64,000 nt of DNA from Taiwanofungus camphoratus (Eukaryota > Basidiomycota > Agaricomycetes > Polyporales > Taiwanofungaceae). Shown here one piece after another: positions 1 to 11,232 of the stretch. The notes under the pieces were generated by a model. The model worked only from the letters and a program-made list of their open reading frames with translations, searched no databases and was not told the origin of the DNA. The DNA is taken from the NCBI GenBank assembly GCA_003999685.1, contig CP021221.1, positions 1,736,001 to 1,800,000 of the forward strand, given 5' to 3'. Each line of letters opens with the position of its first letter. Within the stretch, counting starts at the first letter, position 1. The translations under genes and the position numbers were made by a program.

Positions 1-1031
1 TCTTGTTACCTGTATCGCATTTTTTGGGCAATTGGACCTTCCACCAACCAGTTATTATTTTCCCCTCATGGTGGGTGGTCATTTAGCGAGCCCGCCTTCT
101 GCAGCCGATTCTTTTGCTGTCAGGTGGAAGCTGCAGGTGTCACAAACGAACATATGATTCTTATGCTCAATGCACTTCAAGTAAGAAATTATGTGCTTGC
201 TTTCCATATCTAAAGCAACCTCATAAGTTACGTATAGACTCCTATTATGATGATCTCCGCCCTCACTGGCCTTCAATTCATCGAAAAGTTGGGTAGGAGA
301 CCTACCTTGATGTTGAGTTCTACCGGAATGTCTCTCTCTGTTGTCGTCATAACGGTATATCCTGATATCAACGATATCATCTGCTTCGCTGCTCAGCTCG
401 ATATTAGGTGTGTACTGCTTTGACGCCCACGCATGCAAAGGCGGGAGCAGTAGGAATCGCTTTCTTGTATATTTTCCTCGTCGGTAGGCAATGCTCTAGA
501 TGGCTGAGATTCGCATAGGCCTCATCATCTACCGCAGTCTTTTCGTTTGTGTGGACGCCTATGCAATCACTATACCCTGTAGAGGTTCTATCCTATAACA
601 ACCGGTAAGCACATTGTTCAGCCTCTTATACCTTCCAATACAACTGATCCTCGCACAGCGCTAAGGGCTTAGCCGTCATGAACTTGTTTGTAAATGCTTG
701 TGGCTTATTCAACACATACCTACCCCCCGTTGCAATTGCTAATGTCGGTTGGAGGTGAGAGTCTGCTGCCAATTATGGGCTTTGCCAAGAACGGAGATTC
801 AATACGTATCTGGCTGTTCATAAGGTTTTATCTCTTCTACGCTTGCTGGGATGCGCTAGGTGTTGTAGTGATATATTTTACCTTCGTTGAGACCAAAGGA
901 CGGTGAGTGATCATTGCGACTATGAGACAATGTACTGACTAATCGTGGTTAACACATATAGAAACCTTGAAGAAATTGACTTGATCTTCCAGTCAGATCA
1001 TCCTGTCAAAACATCATTAGCAAAGAGATGA
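1..1031 (+). CDS. MFS sugar transporter (lactose-permease-like), 5' end outside window
   Basis: C-terminal half of a major facilitator sugar/H+ symporter of the plasma membrane. I joined eight exons: about 2-70, 124-180, 238-354, 408-483, 538-604, 659-754, 825-902 and 962-1031. The product carries the family signatures in order: a VEAAGVTNE stretch before the central helices, a loop motif EKLGRRPTLML, WTPMQSLYPVEVLSYNNRAKG around helix 10-11, and the closing VETKGRNLEEID motif, ending LAKR-stop. Every junction is GT-AG and keeps the frame. The 5' exons lie upstream of base 1. The resemblance to fungal lactose/hexose permeases is from motif memory, so the substrate is not known. The open frame on the opposite strand at 79-438 is a shadow. 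Confidence 0.86.
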
Positions 1032-2147
1032 TAACGGCCGTACTCCCACGCGTTTGATCCCTTCCAGGGCCGTTTAGGATATGGAAATCCGTTCGTTCGA
1101 CGCCCGTGCACATGAGACTGATGTAATCATAGTGAAGTGCTGTGTACTAAGGAATCACATTTGATCGCAGGAAAACTTCGGTCGAGAAACTGAACGATTA
1201 ATTGTTCGCACAAACCTAGTGTAACCCTACACCACTATATGAGGAGTGTCGACCATTGCAAAAATAAAATGATGGCGTAGCCTTGACCTTATCGTAGTGA
1301 TAGCGAAGCCAGTCTCCTGTGTGATACGAAACTGTTCATACAAATATTTCCTGTGGTTTTTTTACTCACTCGATTATCCTTACAAGCTCATTGTTGTCAA
1401 TAGATCGGGGTCTCGAAAAGTTCATGGTCACAGTACCGTGCTCCTTAGTTTTCATCCTAAGTATTCTCCTTAGTCAAGGAGCTCGGTCCTATGCACACCT
1501 TCCCGGGGTACTGCCGCCGTATGACACCATCAGGAAAACTCAAATTTACCTTGACACACCTTATCTGTCTTAAATAAGACATTTAAGACAAAATAAGATC
1601 AAAAATAAGATCTTTTTCCCAATTTTGGGGGTTTGTGCATTTTTGTGTCTGGACTATCTGAGAGGCTTTAAATTTTTGTCTAGACTCCCTGGGAGGTCTC
1701 AAAAATCCTCGAGTACTTGTCTGGCCTATGTATACTAGCTGTTTTTTTCTCAGTATATCTCAGCTACGTCCACTTAAGTCTGAAACATCTACTACATCCG
1801 TCACAATTTCATACAGATTCACGTCATGTGGAAAAATTTCGGGCACTTTTATTCGATTTGAATTTGGCAGTGCTCCTAAGAGGCATAGGCAGGAAGTTGC
1901 TGGCAAAGAGAGAAATTCCGAGTATGAAATATGGCAATGTGGAATGCCGAATATGTGGTTAGGGATAGTATGAGAGATCCATGTGACATTCAGGTGACGA
2001 AAGGTGCATATTACACCTGGTCCAACTACATTTGATTTTCAATTTTTGTCGCAGCTACTCTATCCATGTAGAGGACCCAACAACCGATTTGTCGGGGTCC
2101 GAACTTGTCCGGATAAGCAGTCAAGCCTTCCGGTCCTGAGACGGACA
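1032..2147. other. Gene-free stretch, AT-rich with an imperfect duplication
   Basis: No coding model can be supported. Around 1625-1712 two imperfect copies of a unit of about 45 bp follow each other (TTTTTGTGTCTGGACTATCT, then TTTTTGTCTAGACTCCCTGG), after an AT-rich run near 1573-1615 with repeated AATAAGA-type words. Two overlapping open frames at 1717-1973 encode nothing I recognise. The stretch looks like decayed repeat DNA. Confidence 0.4.
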
Positions 2148-2155
2148 TTTTCGAC

Positions 2156-2452
2156 TAGTGTTGCGGTCGAGTCGAGTTGAACTCGGAACTCGACGAGTTG
2201 GTGTTTCTGATAAGATGAGCATGATCTCACGCAGTGATTGGCCAGTTTGCTGTTCCAGCTGCCTCTTACATAAGCATCATCAATTCAGACTTTACACGTG
2301 ATCTGTGCCCGGTGCTTGGATTCTATTGGCTGCCTGCACGGCCCGTTCCACCTCGCGAGTCAACTCGCAACTCGCCTCGAAGAAACTCGGATTTTCGAGC
2401 TTTGTCGAGTTTGTGACTCGACTCGACTCGAACTCGACTCGTCGCAACACTA
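2156..2452. mobile_element. hAT-type MITE with 8-bp target-site duplication
   Basis: A 297-bp non-autonomous DNA element. It starts TAGTGTTGCG and ends CGCAACACTA, a perfect 10-bp terminal inverted repeat. The pairing continues inwards as GTCGAGTCGAGTT against ACGAGTCGAGTT. The identical 8-mer TTTTCGAC lies directly outside both ends (2148-2155 and 2453-2460). An 8-bp duplication is the hallmark of the hAT superfamily. Both ends are rich in CGAGT/ACTCG words, so the subterminal DNA could fold or bind transposase. There is no transposase frame inside. The intact duplication argues for a fairly recent insertion. Confidence 0.85.
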
Positions 2453-2586
2453 TTTTCGACAAGCTGTTTTGGACTTGAGGGGTCCACTAGCCTGAGTCCC
2501 CGAGGGTCCGGTTCGTGTCCGGACTACCGACAAGCCTCTTATAGGAATTATCGGGGGTCCTGTCGAAGAAATGGCAAGAACAGAGG

Positions 2587-2664
2587 TGTGGCAGCGGGAA
2601 TCGAACCCGCGAGTCTACCAAGCAAGTGCCATCCTCCAGGTTAACCCCTTCGCCACCGGACCCC
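2587..2664 (-). repeat. tRNA-like sequence with A and B boxes; probable SINE head or decayed tRNA
   Basis: On the minus strand there is a good internal pol III promoter: an A-box-like TGGCGAAGGGG followed by a perfect T-arm GCGGG-TTCGATT-CCCGC holding the B box. If the 5' end is taken at 2657, six of seven acceptor pairs form and the loop puts TGC (Ala) at the anticodon position, but the anticodon stem hardly pairs. If the A box is placed canonically, the acceptor GGTCCGG has no partner. A working tRNA is therefore unlikely. A tRNA-derived SINE head is the better reading. The DNA further downstream on that strand (about 2060-2580, rich in GGACCC and GTCCGG words) could be its body, and the MITE sits in it. 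Confidence 0.5.
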
Positions 2665-2837
2665 ATGCAGCACGGTAGTACAGTATTAACGCGTCACTGC
2701 TGTCCTGACCAGTTGCGGCATACTAGCTGCTTCTAACTGTGGCTCCGACGTTCTCATACAACCAGCTCTGAGGCTTCAGTTGGCCGGCGTTCGAGGACGC
2801 CGCTGTCAAAAAGAAGCTTTTGTCTAAGGTAGTAGCT

Positions 2838-4911
2838 ATGGACAGTCTCTTCCTTCAAGTCGCTTCGGCTACGAGAGCATCCGTGGACCAGGTCAAGGTA
2901 GAAGATATGGTTTCTGATATCTTTCCAACGCCCACAGTCTCATAGCTGTATCTCCCAGCTGATCTCCTGCCTGTTGGTTGCCTATCCTTTAGGCAGTGTG
3001 TTCATACGCATACCGCCATCGCGACCGGCTTTGAGACATCTCTTCAATGTCGCTGTCACTGCATTCTATTTTATACCCATACTTGGCATGCCATCCGCAT
3101 TTCTCCAACTCCTTGGCGACGTACTCATCACCTATTTTGTTGCCGCCAATGTGAGAGGTTCCCGCATGCCGTGGATAGTGTTTGTGTGAGTGGTCTAAGA
3201 GGCCATACCGACAGGATAGTGACTTTGAGTAATACCCTCTCCACAGTCTGATTATGGGCCACCTCACAATGAAGTAAGTCTTTGCTTCCAAAAGGTGCGA
3301 TGATCTGATTCAAGAATATGTTGTTTAGTCATGTTATTCGCGCAATCTATGACCTAAGCTACGAGACGTTTGAAATCACGGGCCCTCAAATGGTGCTCAC
3401 CATGAAACTTACCACATTCGCCTGGAATGTATGGGATGGCAGAAGGCCTCCAAAGGTACTACTGTTTTCATATATCATTGCAAGGTCGGGTCTGCACAAG
3501 CTTACTGTTGATATTATAGGATCTAGATAAATGGCAATCGGAGAAGCGTGTCACTCAATACCCTTCTTTACTTGCCTTGCTTGGCTACGCGTGAGTCTTG
3601 CAATACAGAGGTATCTTCCACAACCAATGCTGGTATTTCTGTAGCTTCTATTTCCCAGGCATCCTAGTCGGACCCTCCCTAGACTTCGCAGATTACATGT
3701 CCCTAGTCAACGAGACTCTTTACGAGCCTTTGAACGAACGTGATGAGAACAAAGCGGGAAGAGGTCTCAGACTTGTACCGAAAGGAAGGAAGCGCACCGC
3801 GTACCGCAAAATGTTACAAGGATTGGTCTGGTTAGGTTCCTATGTCTTCTTTATTGGAAAATTCAATCTTGGCGTGACCATTCATGATTGGTTCTTCTCG
3901 AAGAATCTGTTATTTCGGTGAGTTCTGTCGATTGATTTCTTCAGCAATTGATTTTACCAGCGGTATCACTTAGTATTGGCTACGTGCAAATTTGTGGTTT
4001 TTTCGAGCGAACAAAGTACTATGCTGTCTGGACACTTACAGAGGTCTGTCTACCCAGTCCCTCGCCAAGTGAATGCCATTATGATTGTTGTCCGTCCAGG
4101 GTGCTTCTATTCTGACCGGTTTAGGGTTCACAGGTTACGGTCCCTCTGGAGGGACGCTCTGGGAAGGTGCAGCAAATGTCGACATCTTATCAATTGAAAT
4201 TCCTTCCAATTTCAAAGTGCTACTTGATTCTTGGAACATGAAGACCAATGTATGGCTGAGGGAGTGCATGTACAAGCGCGTAACGCCAAAAGGAAAAAAG
4301 CCGGGTTTTAGGAGCAGCATGATCACTTTTACTACAAGTGCTTTCTGGGTGGGTCCTGACCCGTGGCACAACAAAGGGGAGCGATTGACCACCGTGCATT
4401 TTCGCAGCATGGTGTTGCAGGAGGATACTACCTGACATTCTCTTTCGGTGGATTCGTGCAAACAGTCCAACGTCTCACCAGAAAGAACTTCCGTCCCCTG
4501 TTTCTCCCGGCTACATATATCGCAAGCAGGACCGCTCCTCCTCCACCTCAGACATCGCTCAAACGTGCATACGACATCGCCGGTACCGCTTGCTCCCTGT
4601 TGATCCTCAATTATGCTGTGACACCCTTTATGCTGCTGACAATGCGTGATTCGATCTTAGCATGGAGCAGATTAGGGTGGTACGGACATGTGATAGTGGG
4701 CAGCGCGCTTGTGTTTTTCTATTGCGGAGGGACTAAGCTGTTGAGGAGAATGCAGGCAGCACGAGTGAAAAGGGTGGGCGCTGTAGTAAGAGAGAAGACA
4801 TCGGTCGATAGCTCGGCTGATGAGTCCAGAATGTCCCTTATGCTGCCACCTGTCGACGAGGCAGCGAGGGAGATAGAGAGCAGCGATTTCATGCGTTCAA
4901 TTAATGAATAG
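2838..4911 (+). CDS. ALE1: Lysophospholipid acyltransferase, MBOAT family (ALE1/LPT1 type)
   Basis: Integral ER membrane enzyme that re-acylates lysophospholipids with acyl-CoA (Lands cycle). Nine exons give 535 residues: 2838-2897, 2959-3185, 3247-3273, 3329-3455, 3520-3590, 3645-3917, 3974-4043, 4100-4348 and 4408-4911. The protein starts MDSLFLQVASAT, then AYPLGSVFIRIP, and contains MKLTTFAWNVWDGRR, FPGILVGPSLDFADY and SWNMKTNVWLRECMYKR, all typical of ALE1 orthologs. The MBOAT active-site histidine lies in SAFWHG, with the His codon (residue 369) exactly at the start of the last exon. Many hydrophobic segments follow. The first ATG with a spliceable frame was chosen. The tail of about 50 residues is polar and acidic. 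Confidence 0.93.
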
Positions 4912-5341
4912 GAGTCGTGTGAATACACGCATGTGGAGCAATTGGGATCCCAGTAGACCGTCGTGGATTTACTCTACCCACAAGCTATGTTTCTAGACCT
5001 ATCCTTACATTGAAGACTAAGTCTACATATACAACTACAGAATACTTCATGGCAGCGGTTATGTGCACAGTAATCAGTTCTTGTCCGGGTTGTATCGAAT
5101 TTGCGTCGATCCTGAGCTCAAGGTGGCTATATATTTGGTAAGTATAGCCGTTATACATACTTAAATTAAGTAAATATCCAGCTAGGAACCTCGAGCTAGC
5201 CATTGGCTCATCCATCTTGGAGCCAACTTCCACAGGCGAACACCGCCTTGTCAATCTCGGATCTATCTAAGAGGCTCCTGATGAATTATTGACTTTACGG
5301 CTGCAGACTCTACCTTCTTGAACTTGTAAGTTGTAGCAAAA
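4912..5341. other. Intergenic, 3' of ALE1 and 5' of TAF9
   Basis: 430 bp between two genes on the same strand. The one longer open frame (minus, 4985-5254) has no family resemblance and does not extend through splicing. I see no RNA gene or repeat. The right half presumably holds the TAF9 promoter. Confidence 0.5.
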
Positions 5342-6204
5342 ATGTCGCGACCAGCTGCTGCCGATAGTCTCCCTCCTACTGCTCGAGCCATTGCGCTACT
5401 TCTCGCCTCTACTCCCACTGTCCAGGATGCACAACCAGGCGTACTTCACCAGTTACTTGAGTTTTCGCACAGATACACAACCCAAGTCCTCTCTGATGCC
5501 CTTGTATATTCTGATCACGCGGGACGGTCTGGAAAGGTTGAGATGGAAGACGTAATTCTCGCCGTACAAGCACGAGTCGGGTGGGAGTTTGGAGGGCGTG
5601 TTCCGAAAGAGGTGAATGACATCGTCTCTCAGCTGAAGCATGATTATGTCGTACGTAAGGCTTTTTCTAACGCGATTGTGTGTAGTATATGCTCTCTTTA
5701 GCTGCTCAAACAAATTCCATCCCGCTTCCGTCTGTACCAGAAGTCTTCGGGGTTCGCCTGCCTCCTGCATCTGAATGTCTTACCTCGGTGGACTTTGATC
5801 TCGTTCCAAATAAGCCACCACCTGGTGTCAAACTTTATGATGAAGTTGAGGAGGTGGAAGAGTCCGAGCCCGAAGAGGATGAGGATATGGAGCCTGCAGC
5901 CATTCCTGACACATCTCAGGCTGTCCAAATGGAAAGTCAAGACCTGGTGATGCAAGAAGCACCACCACCAGCATCTGCGCCTATGGGTGCATTACAAACG
6001 CCATCTGACATAGATATGACGACCCCTGCAGTGGTAGCTGGGGAGGAGGGTAGCGAAGCAGAGGAAGAAGATGGATTATTTGCCGGAGGAGATGAGGAGG
6101 AAGAGAGCGGAGACGAGCCTATGGAGGAAGCGTCTGCTCCAGGTGCTGCAGCAGGGGCCAATGGGGTCAAGCGGAAGTTGGTGGAAGAAGAGGACTATGA
6201 TTAG
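5342..6204 (+). CDS. TAF9: Transcription initiation factor TFIID/SAGA subunit TAF9
   Basis: Histone-fold subunit shared by TFIID and SAGA, where it pairs with TAF6. Two exons (5342-5650 and 5686-6204) give 275 residues. The histone fold covers about residues 12-105: PTARAIALLLASTP, LLEFSHRYTTQVLSDALVY, then KVEMEDVILAVQARVGWEF. It is followed by the conserved NSIPLPSVPEVFGVRLPP block across the splice. The C-terminal 120 residues are acidic and low-complexity (EEVEESEPEEDED). The intron is only 35 nt but has a good branch site (CTAAC) and both borders. Using the next acceptor, 16 nt later, would break the frame. Confidence 0.92.
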
Positions 6205-6323
6205 GCTCCTGGAGCGTGAATGTTTGAGCACAAGGCACTTATATCCAACGGAAGTAATGTAGTGTATCGTACTAGTGAATGTAACATGTCTACAAAACAA
6301 GTGTACAAAACGTAAAGAGTACG

Positions 6324-8032
6324 CTAAGCTTGATATATTTGCTTAGCAAAGATGGCGAGGACGATGATAAGTAGTGTAATGACAAGGAGAATCCATGAGT
6401 TCCATGCTAGATGAAAAATTGTTAACATTTTATTACTTCCTGTGCGACGCAGTGGAGATGGTAACGAACTTGGAACACCGAGGGATTCAGGTACAGTGAA
6501 AACTCGCACGGTGTTATCAGCACTGCCTGAAATAAGTAGGGTCGATGTTGTGTTGAAACGCAATGTGGTTGGGGGAAACTCATGAGCTTTAAGGATAGTA
6601 AGGAGGGGCTAGTCAAATGTCATGAACAATTGAGATCACTCTGGATGGGAATAGTGCCACCCACAGCTAGCGTTTGCGCGTCCAGGATCCCGACTGTATA
6701 ATCCGAAGATCCGAAAGCCAACAGCTTTCCATCGGGGCTATAGTAGATGACAAGAGATCAATTCACTAATGCGTCTCGCGCAGGGGAGTGAGTCTAACGC
6801 ACCTCACATCAAAACATGTCACTCCGCGATCGCTGACCTTTCGGAGCCTGGTTACTTCCCAGTTCTCAGCGTTCCATTTGCACAGGAATGCCCGTCTTAG
6901 CGCCGACTTTGTACGTGTGCGAGGAGACACAGTGTTCACCACTGTATAAAACACTTTCTCATCACGAGGATTGTATCTACATAGATGCGAACAGGACTTC
7001 GGTCAGCTTGCTCCGCATGCAGAACAGATACCAAACTCGATGACCTTGCGGAACGGAAGCTGCTGCCTGCATCTCTTCCAGGTAGGATTGGGCGGTCCAC
7101 CGTCTTGAGTAGTTCGAGGTTGGTAAGGCCGTTGTCCGTCGCCTTTTCAGAAACTTTCCCGCTTGTCTTCGATGAGTCAGGAAGAGCATATACCAGAAGG
7201 CTAACGGTCGTGGCCAGTACCAACTATGCATGAGACACTCTCCTCAGACCATGGTTGGATGAGCTAGAGCCTGGATACGCACGGTTGTCGAGGAAAACGA
7301 CGCGTCGTATACCTCCCCTTCAGATAGATGCAACGAGGACGTGGCGAGGGACAGGGAGGGATACTCAAGGAGGGCGAGCTAGGTAGTACTTGTACTCACA
7401 CACTATGCAAAGTGACCGGGATCATCACACTTACATCGCGCGTACCTGCCACGGCTACAAAGTTACCGCTAGGTGAGAAAACGGTGACTTTCTATTTACT
7501 CATGAGTAAGAGACAACGAACAGAGGCCTCGACTGACCTGGTAGTCGTCCTCTGTATCCTTGAACACTAATGTACTCTGAGTTGCTGATGGTGATATCCT
7601 GTAACGAGTCTGTCCTTCGATGATCAACGTGCACTTCCAATCATGCAAAGACGTACTTGTTATCCTTAACGCCATACATTCGACAGTTCTCGTTTTCCGC
7701 TTCCTTTAGCCTCTCCACAGAGCTATTGACTCCGCACACAAATTCTTTGTTCTGCGGATGAGCATCCATGCTCATAGGCGCATCTTCTCCTTTGTCAAGT
7801 TCCAGTTCATCTAATAAATCAAGTTTCTTGTCACCGTCGACACGATATAGTCTCTGCCAGGAGATTAGCTTGCAGTAATCAGGCAGATGAGACTGGAGCA
7901 TACGAGTTTATTCTTGATTCCACTCCTGGACTGACCTCCGCCCCCACCAAGCACCAGTTCGCTGGATGACAGGAAAGCACACGAATACACCGGAAAGGCG
8001 GGGAGGGCATGAAGAGTATGTTTCGTCCGCAT
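6324..8032 (-). CDS. SEC12: SEC12-type guanine nucleotide exchange factor for SAR1
   Basis: ER-anchored WD40 exchange factor that loads SAR1 with GTP to start COPII coat assembly. About eight to nine exons. The N-terminus MRTKHTLHALPAFPVYSCAF leads into ELVLGGGGGQSRSGIKNKL, the diagnostic first blade of SEC12/PREB. Later exons give KVTVFSPSGNFVAVAGTRD, EGEVYDASFSSTT, LVLATTVSLLVYALP and SPDGKLLAFGSSDYTVG, then SGSADNTVRVF. A C-terminal membrane anchor (WILLVITLLIIVLAIF) ends four residues before the QA-stop. The start is the ATG at 8030-8032; a longer frame upstream would need a GTG. The splice junction near 7635-7650 is not resolved: the downstream frame is clear but no canonical pair joins cleanly except a weak GTTAAG donor giving a 37-nt intron. 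Confidence 0.88.
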
Positions 8033-8330
8033 GTATGGAGCAGTGTGGGCTTGCGCTGAGATCACTTAGGTGAAATACAGCACAGAGTCAACTGCCTGAC
8101 GGACTGCTGGACCGAACCCGATGTCTTCTTTCTTGTGCACAGACACGGCGTCTGAGCACGACAATCGCGGTTCGACCAACCAAAGCACGTGCGCTCTCTC
8201 TATTTGGAGTTCAGGCTTCGAATTCGCACCTGCCTGTTACAATCCGAGTGTGTGATACATTATGTCTAGCATCCTCTAACCTCCACAACCTACACGGGAC
8301 CTGGCTAACACCTCTACGAACAGGCTCATC

Positions 8331-10626
8331 ATGCACATATCCACTCCTAGTTCGCCCGCCTTATCCAACACATTTCAGGACTGTCTGATCTCGGATCATG
8401 GTGAACTTCCAAACTTTCCGCGATTTACACGGGCAACAATTGCAGGGATCAGCGTCGCAATATGTGGAAATATTCTCATATCCCTTGCGCTCAACTGCCA
8501 GAAACTTGCTCATAAACGTCTCGAAAAATATCCGCCAGCCTTCACGCAAAACCCTCCTAGCAGTCACACCTCCCGATCGAGTCGAGAGAACGGTCGCGTT
8601 GATAGCAGACCAGCGCCGGCCGTGGACAGCCGAAGTGAGGGAATGGATCTAGGGGATGGCTCTGAGCCGCCCACCATGTCGCCAACAACTGCAGCCGCGG
8701 TTGTGGAGACCGAACCTTTGCTGAGCCGCACATCTACTGACTACGGCGCTGGGACAGCGGGTATCGCGAATGGTCAATCACGGGCGAAGAGGCCGACAAT
8801 TCTCTCTCGGCTCTCTACATTCCATAAACATGACGCACATATATTACATGAGCCTGACAGGTCCGATTTGGCCTCTACACACGCCCTTATGCCCGTTGAT
8901 GTCATTCCTGTTCCTTCGGAGACATTCTCTAACGGGCATGGGAAGGGGGGAGCAACTGGCAACGATCAGCAGAAGAACAACAGTAGTAGCGAGAGTGATT
9001 ATCTCAAGTCAAAGCTGTGGTATGTCTGCAGTTTGATTCGCATAAGGTGCACGCTTAAACATGTGTACTTCCTATTGCTTAGGTGGCTTGGCTTTTTGCT
9101 TATGAATATCGGCGAGCTAGGGAATTTCATCTCATATGCGTTTGCACCAGCCTCAGTAGTGGCACCTTTGGGAACAGTTAAGTTTCTTACTAATGGCTTA
9201 CTACGTGGTGTCTCACAATTAATCTATGTAGTTCGCCCTGATAGCGAATTGTTTGTTTGCACCGCTAATGCTCAAGGAGCGTTTTCGCAAGGTTTCTTTA
9301 CATTGACCTCATGTGGCAAGGCTGCTATCTCATTCGTCTTCGCTTGTCACAGCGTGATTTTTTCGGCATCATTGTAGCTGTCGTCGGGGCTGTAACCGTC
9401 GTCCTCTCTACCAACACATCCGACACTAGATTGGACCCTCCAGGACTCATTCATGCGATGACTCAACGCGTCTTTATTGTCTACACTGCGGTATATATCG
9501 CAGGCGCTATCGTGCTCTCCTGGTTATCTGAGGGACAAGCGGGTAAGCGATGGGTATATGTTGACGTTGGATTGTGCGCCCTCTTCGGTAAAAGAACTTG
9601 TAGTATTCACGGTCACTATGCATTAGTGCTGATTTCAAAAAAATCGAATCACCCAGGCGGTTTTACTGTCCTTTCCACCAAGGCATTGTCGACGCTACTA
9701 ACGTTGGAGTGGCTTGACATTTTCACGGAATGGATAACTTATCCGGTGATTGCAGTAAGTCCTGTGTTATATAGGCAGGGCGTAATGCCTGGCATGTGGC
9801 TGATGCTGTATATAGGTCCTTGTCAGTACTGGAATTGGTCAGATCAGGTATCTGAATCGCGCCCTCATGCGTTTTGATAGCAAGGTAAAGTCTGAACTGC
9901 CTGTGATTGTTTCATTGTCTAATCACATACCTCTTTTTGCCTTCCTCTGCCAGATCGTCGTTCCTACTCAATTTGTGATGTTCAATCTGTCTGCCATTGT
10001 TGGCTCTGCTATTCTTTATGGCGACTTTAAGCAAGCGAGTTTCCATCAGATAGTCACGTTCCTCTATGGCTGTGCAGCTACGTTCGCTGGCGTGTTTATT
10101 ATCGCTTGGGCTCCGTCCTCCATTGATGAAGACTCCGGAATAGAAAGTATGCCAGGTGAAGATCTCTCCTCCATAGCAGATGAAGAAGTTGCTGTGGGGT
10201 TTGCGAGATCGAATCGAGCAAAACTAGTATTGCCAGATGATGCGGATGCAACTCCGATTCTAAGAAACAAACACAGTGTTGTAAGCATGTATGGGTTATC
10301 CCCTGCTCAAGTAAGTATTTTTCCTGGACTTTGCCTCATTTCTTGACTCAGACTGTATCATACAGCGACTTCTCGTGATGAGCACACCCCCAGAAGAAGA
10401 CATCCCTCGTTCAAACTCCCAGGACGCGGACCGTGAGCTGCATTCAGCCCCAGATTCGATCAGTCGTCGAAGAGCCGTCAGCTGGCTCGGAGACGACGTC
10501 TACGGCCGTGCAAATCGGAGGCCACGGAGAGTTGCAGTGGCTTCGTACAGTGGGACCAGGGAGAATAGTAGTACACGCAATGGTGATGCAGCAGGCGATA
10601 GAAGTGTGAGTCGAAGCCCTTACTGA
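8331..10626 (+). CDS. NIPA-family magnesium transporter (DUF803)
   Basis: Predicted Mg2+ transporter of the NIPA/SLC57 type. Eight exons (8331-9019, 9083-9176, 9232-9291, 9353-9587, 9657-9754, 9816-9884, 9954-10310, 10366-10626) give 620 residues in frame. The first helix is GISVAICGNILISLALNCQ. The core follows the family: WWLGFLLMNIGELGNFISYA, FAPASVVAPLGT, RDFFGIIVAVVGAVTVVLS, YVDVGLCALFGGFTVLSTKA, IRYLNRALMRFDSK, then TQFVMFNLSAIVGSAILY and FLYGCAATFAGVFIIAWAP. Unlike animal NIPAs, about 170 polar residues sit between helix 1 and helix 2, and about 180 polar residues follow the last helix. Both are probably cytosolic and regulatory. It is divergent from SEC12 across 298 bp. Confidence 0.9.
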
Positions 10627-11232
10627 CAAAGTACTGGCGGATGGGATTATTATTACTCACGAATTTGCGTATGACATACTAACTATCATCTTATTTACAC
10701 TACCGTTGATCTATATCGGACATTTTATCATGTTCACAGTGCTCGCCAAAGTTGGAACGAATTGGATCGACAAGTCTAGACATGTATGTTATGTGTTGAC
10801 ATATCGACAAGCTGTTAGTGTCTACACGCCTTTATTCTCGTTCATCCCGTGGCAAAACTACTGGCATGCTACTCTCCGCACATCGATGTTCACATTTTTT
10901 GAACTGATCGTATTTTTGTTTACGGGAATGAATGTGAAGCGTCCGAGAATATTAAACATGCGCTTTGTTCAACTGTGCCTCATGTTCCCTCGCCTTCACC
11001 ATGCCACCTTCCCCTCCTCGCCTGCACCATGCCGCCTTCCTTGTGTCATTGTGTTGCCCCCAATCGAGTAGCTTATATCTTTTCAGTTTAACCTCCCCAA
11101 CTTCTCTTTTGTTAGCACGGTCTATTTTGCTGTTTTGGGGGCACTGATCACTTTGAACAATTTGAACTTCATATATCTCAGGCTCTTGTTAGAGTGTTTC
11201 TCGACGCAGTCCAAGTCACTGTCTATTTACCA
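10627..11232. other. Intergenic between NIPA and UPF0303 genes
   Basis: 606 bp, AT-rich on the left. Short open frames (for example 10706-11071) show no family features. Around 10985-11045 a CCTTCACCATGCC-type word is repeated in a C-rich tract. Nothing else is visible; the right end probably holds the promoter of the next gene. Confidence 0.4.

Noticed and set aside
79-438. 119-codon minus-strand open frame at the left edge
   Set aside because: It overlaps four plus-strand exons that rebuild a sugar transporter with correct splicing; the minus frame has no recognisable motif.
2587-2657. A functional tRNA-Ala(TGC)
   Set aside because: The T-arm and six acceptor pairs form, but the anticodon stem is mostly mismatched and the A box does not sit in register with the acceptor.
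7904-8065. SEC12 start at 8065
   Set aside because: That codon is GTG; the ATG at 8030-8032 gives the usual short N-terminus before the first WD blade.
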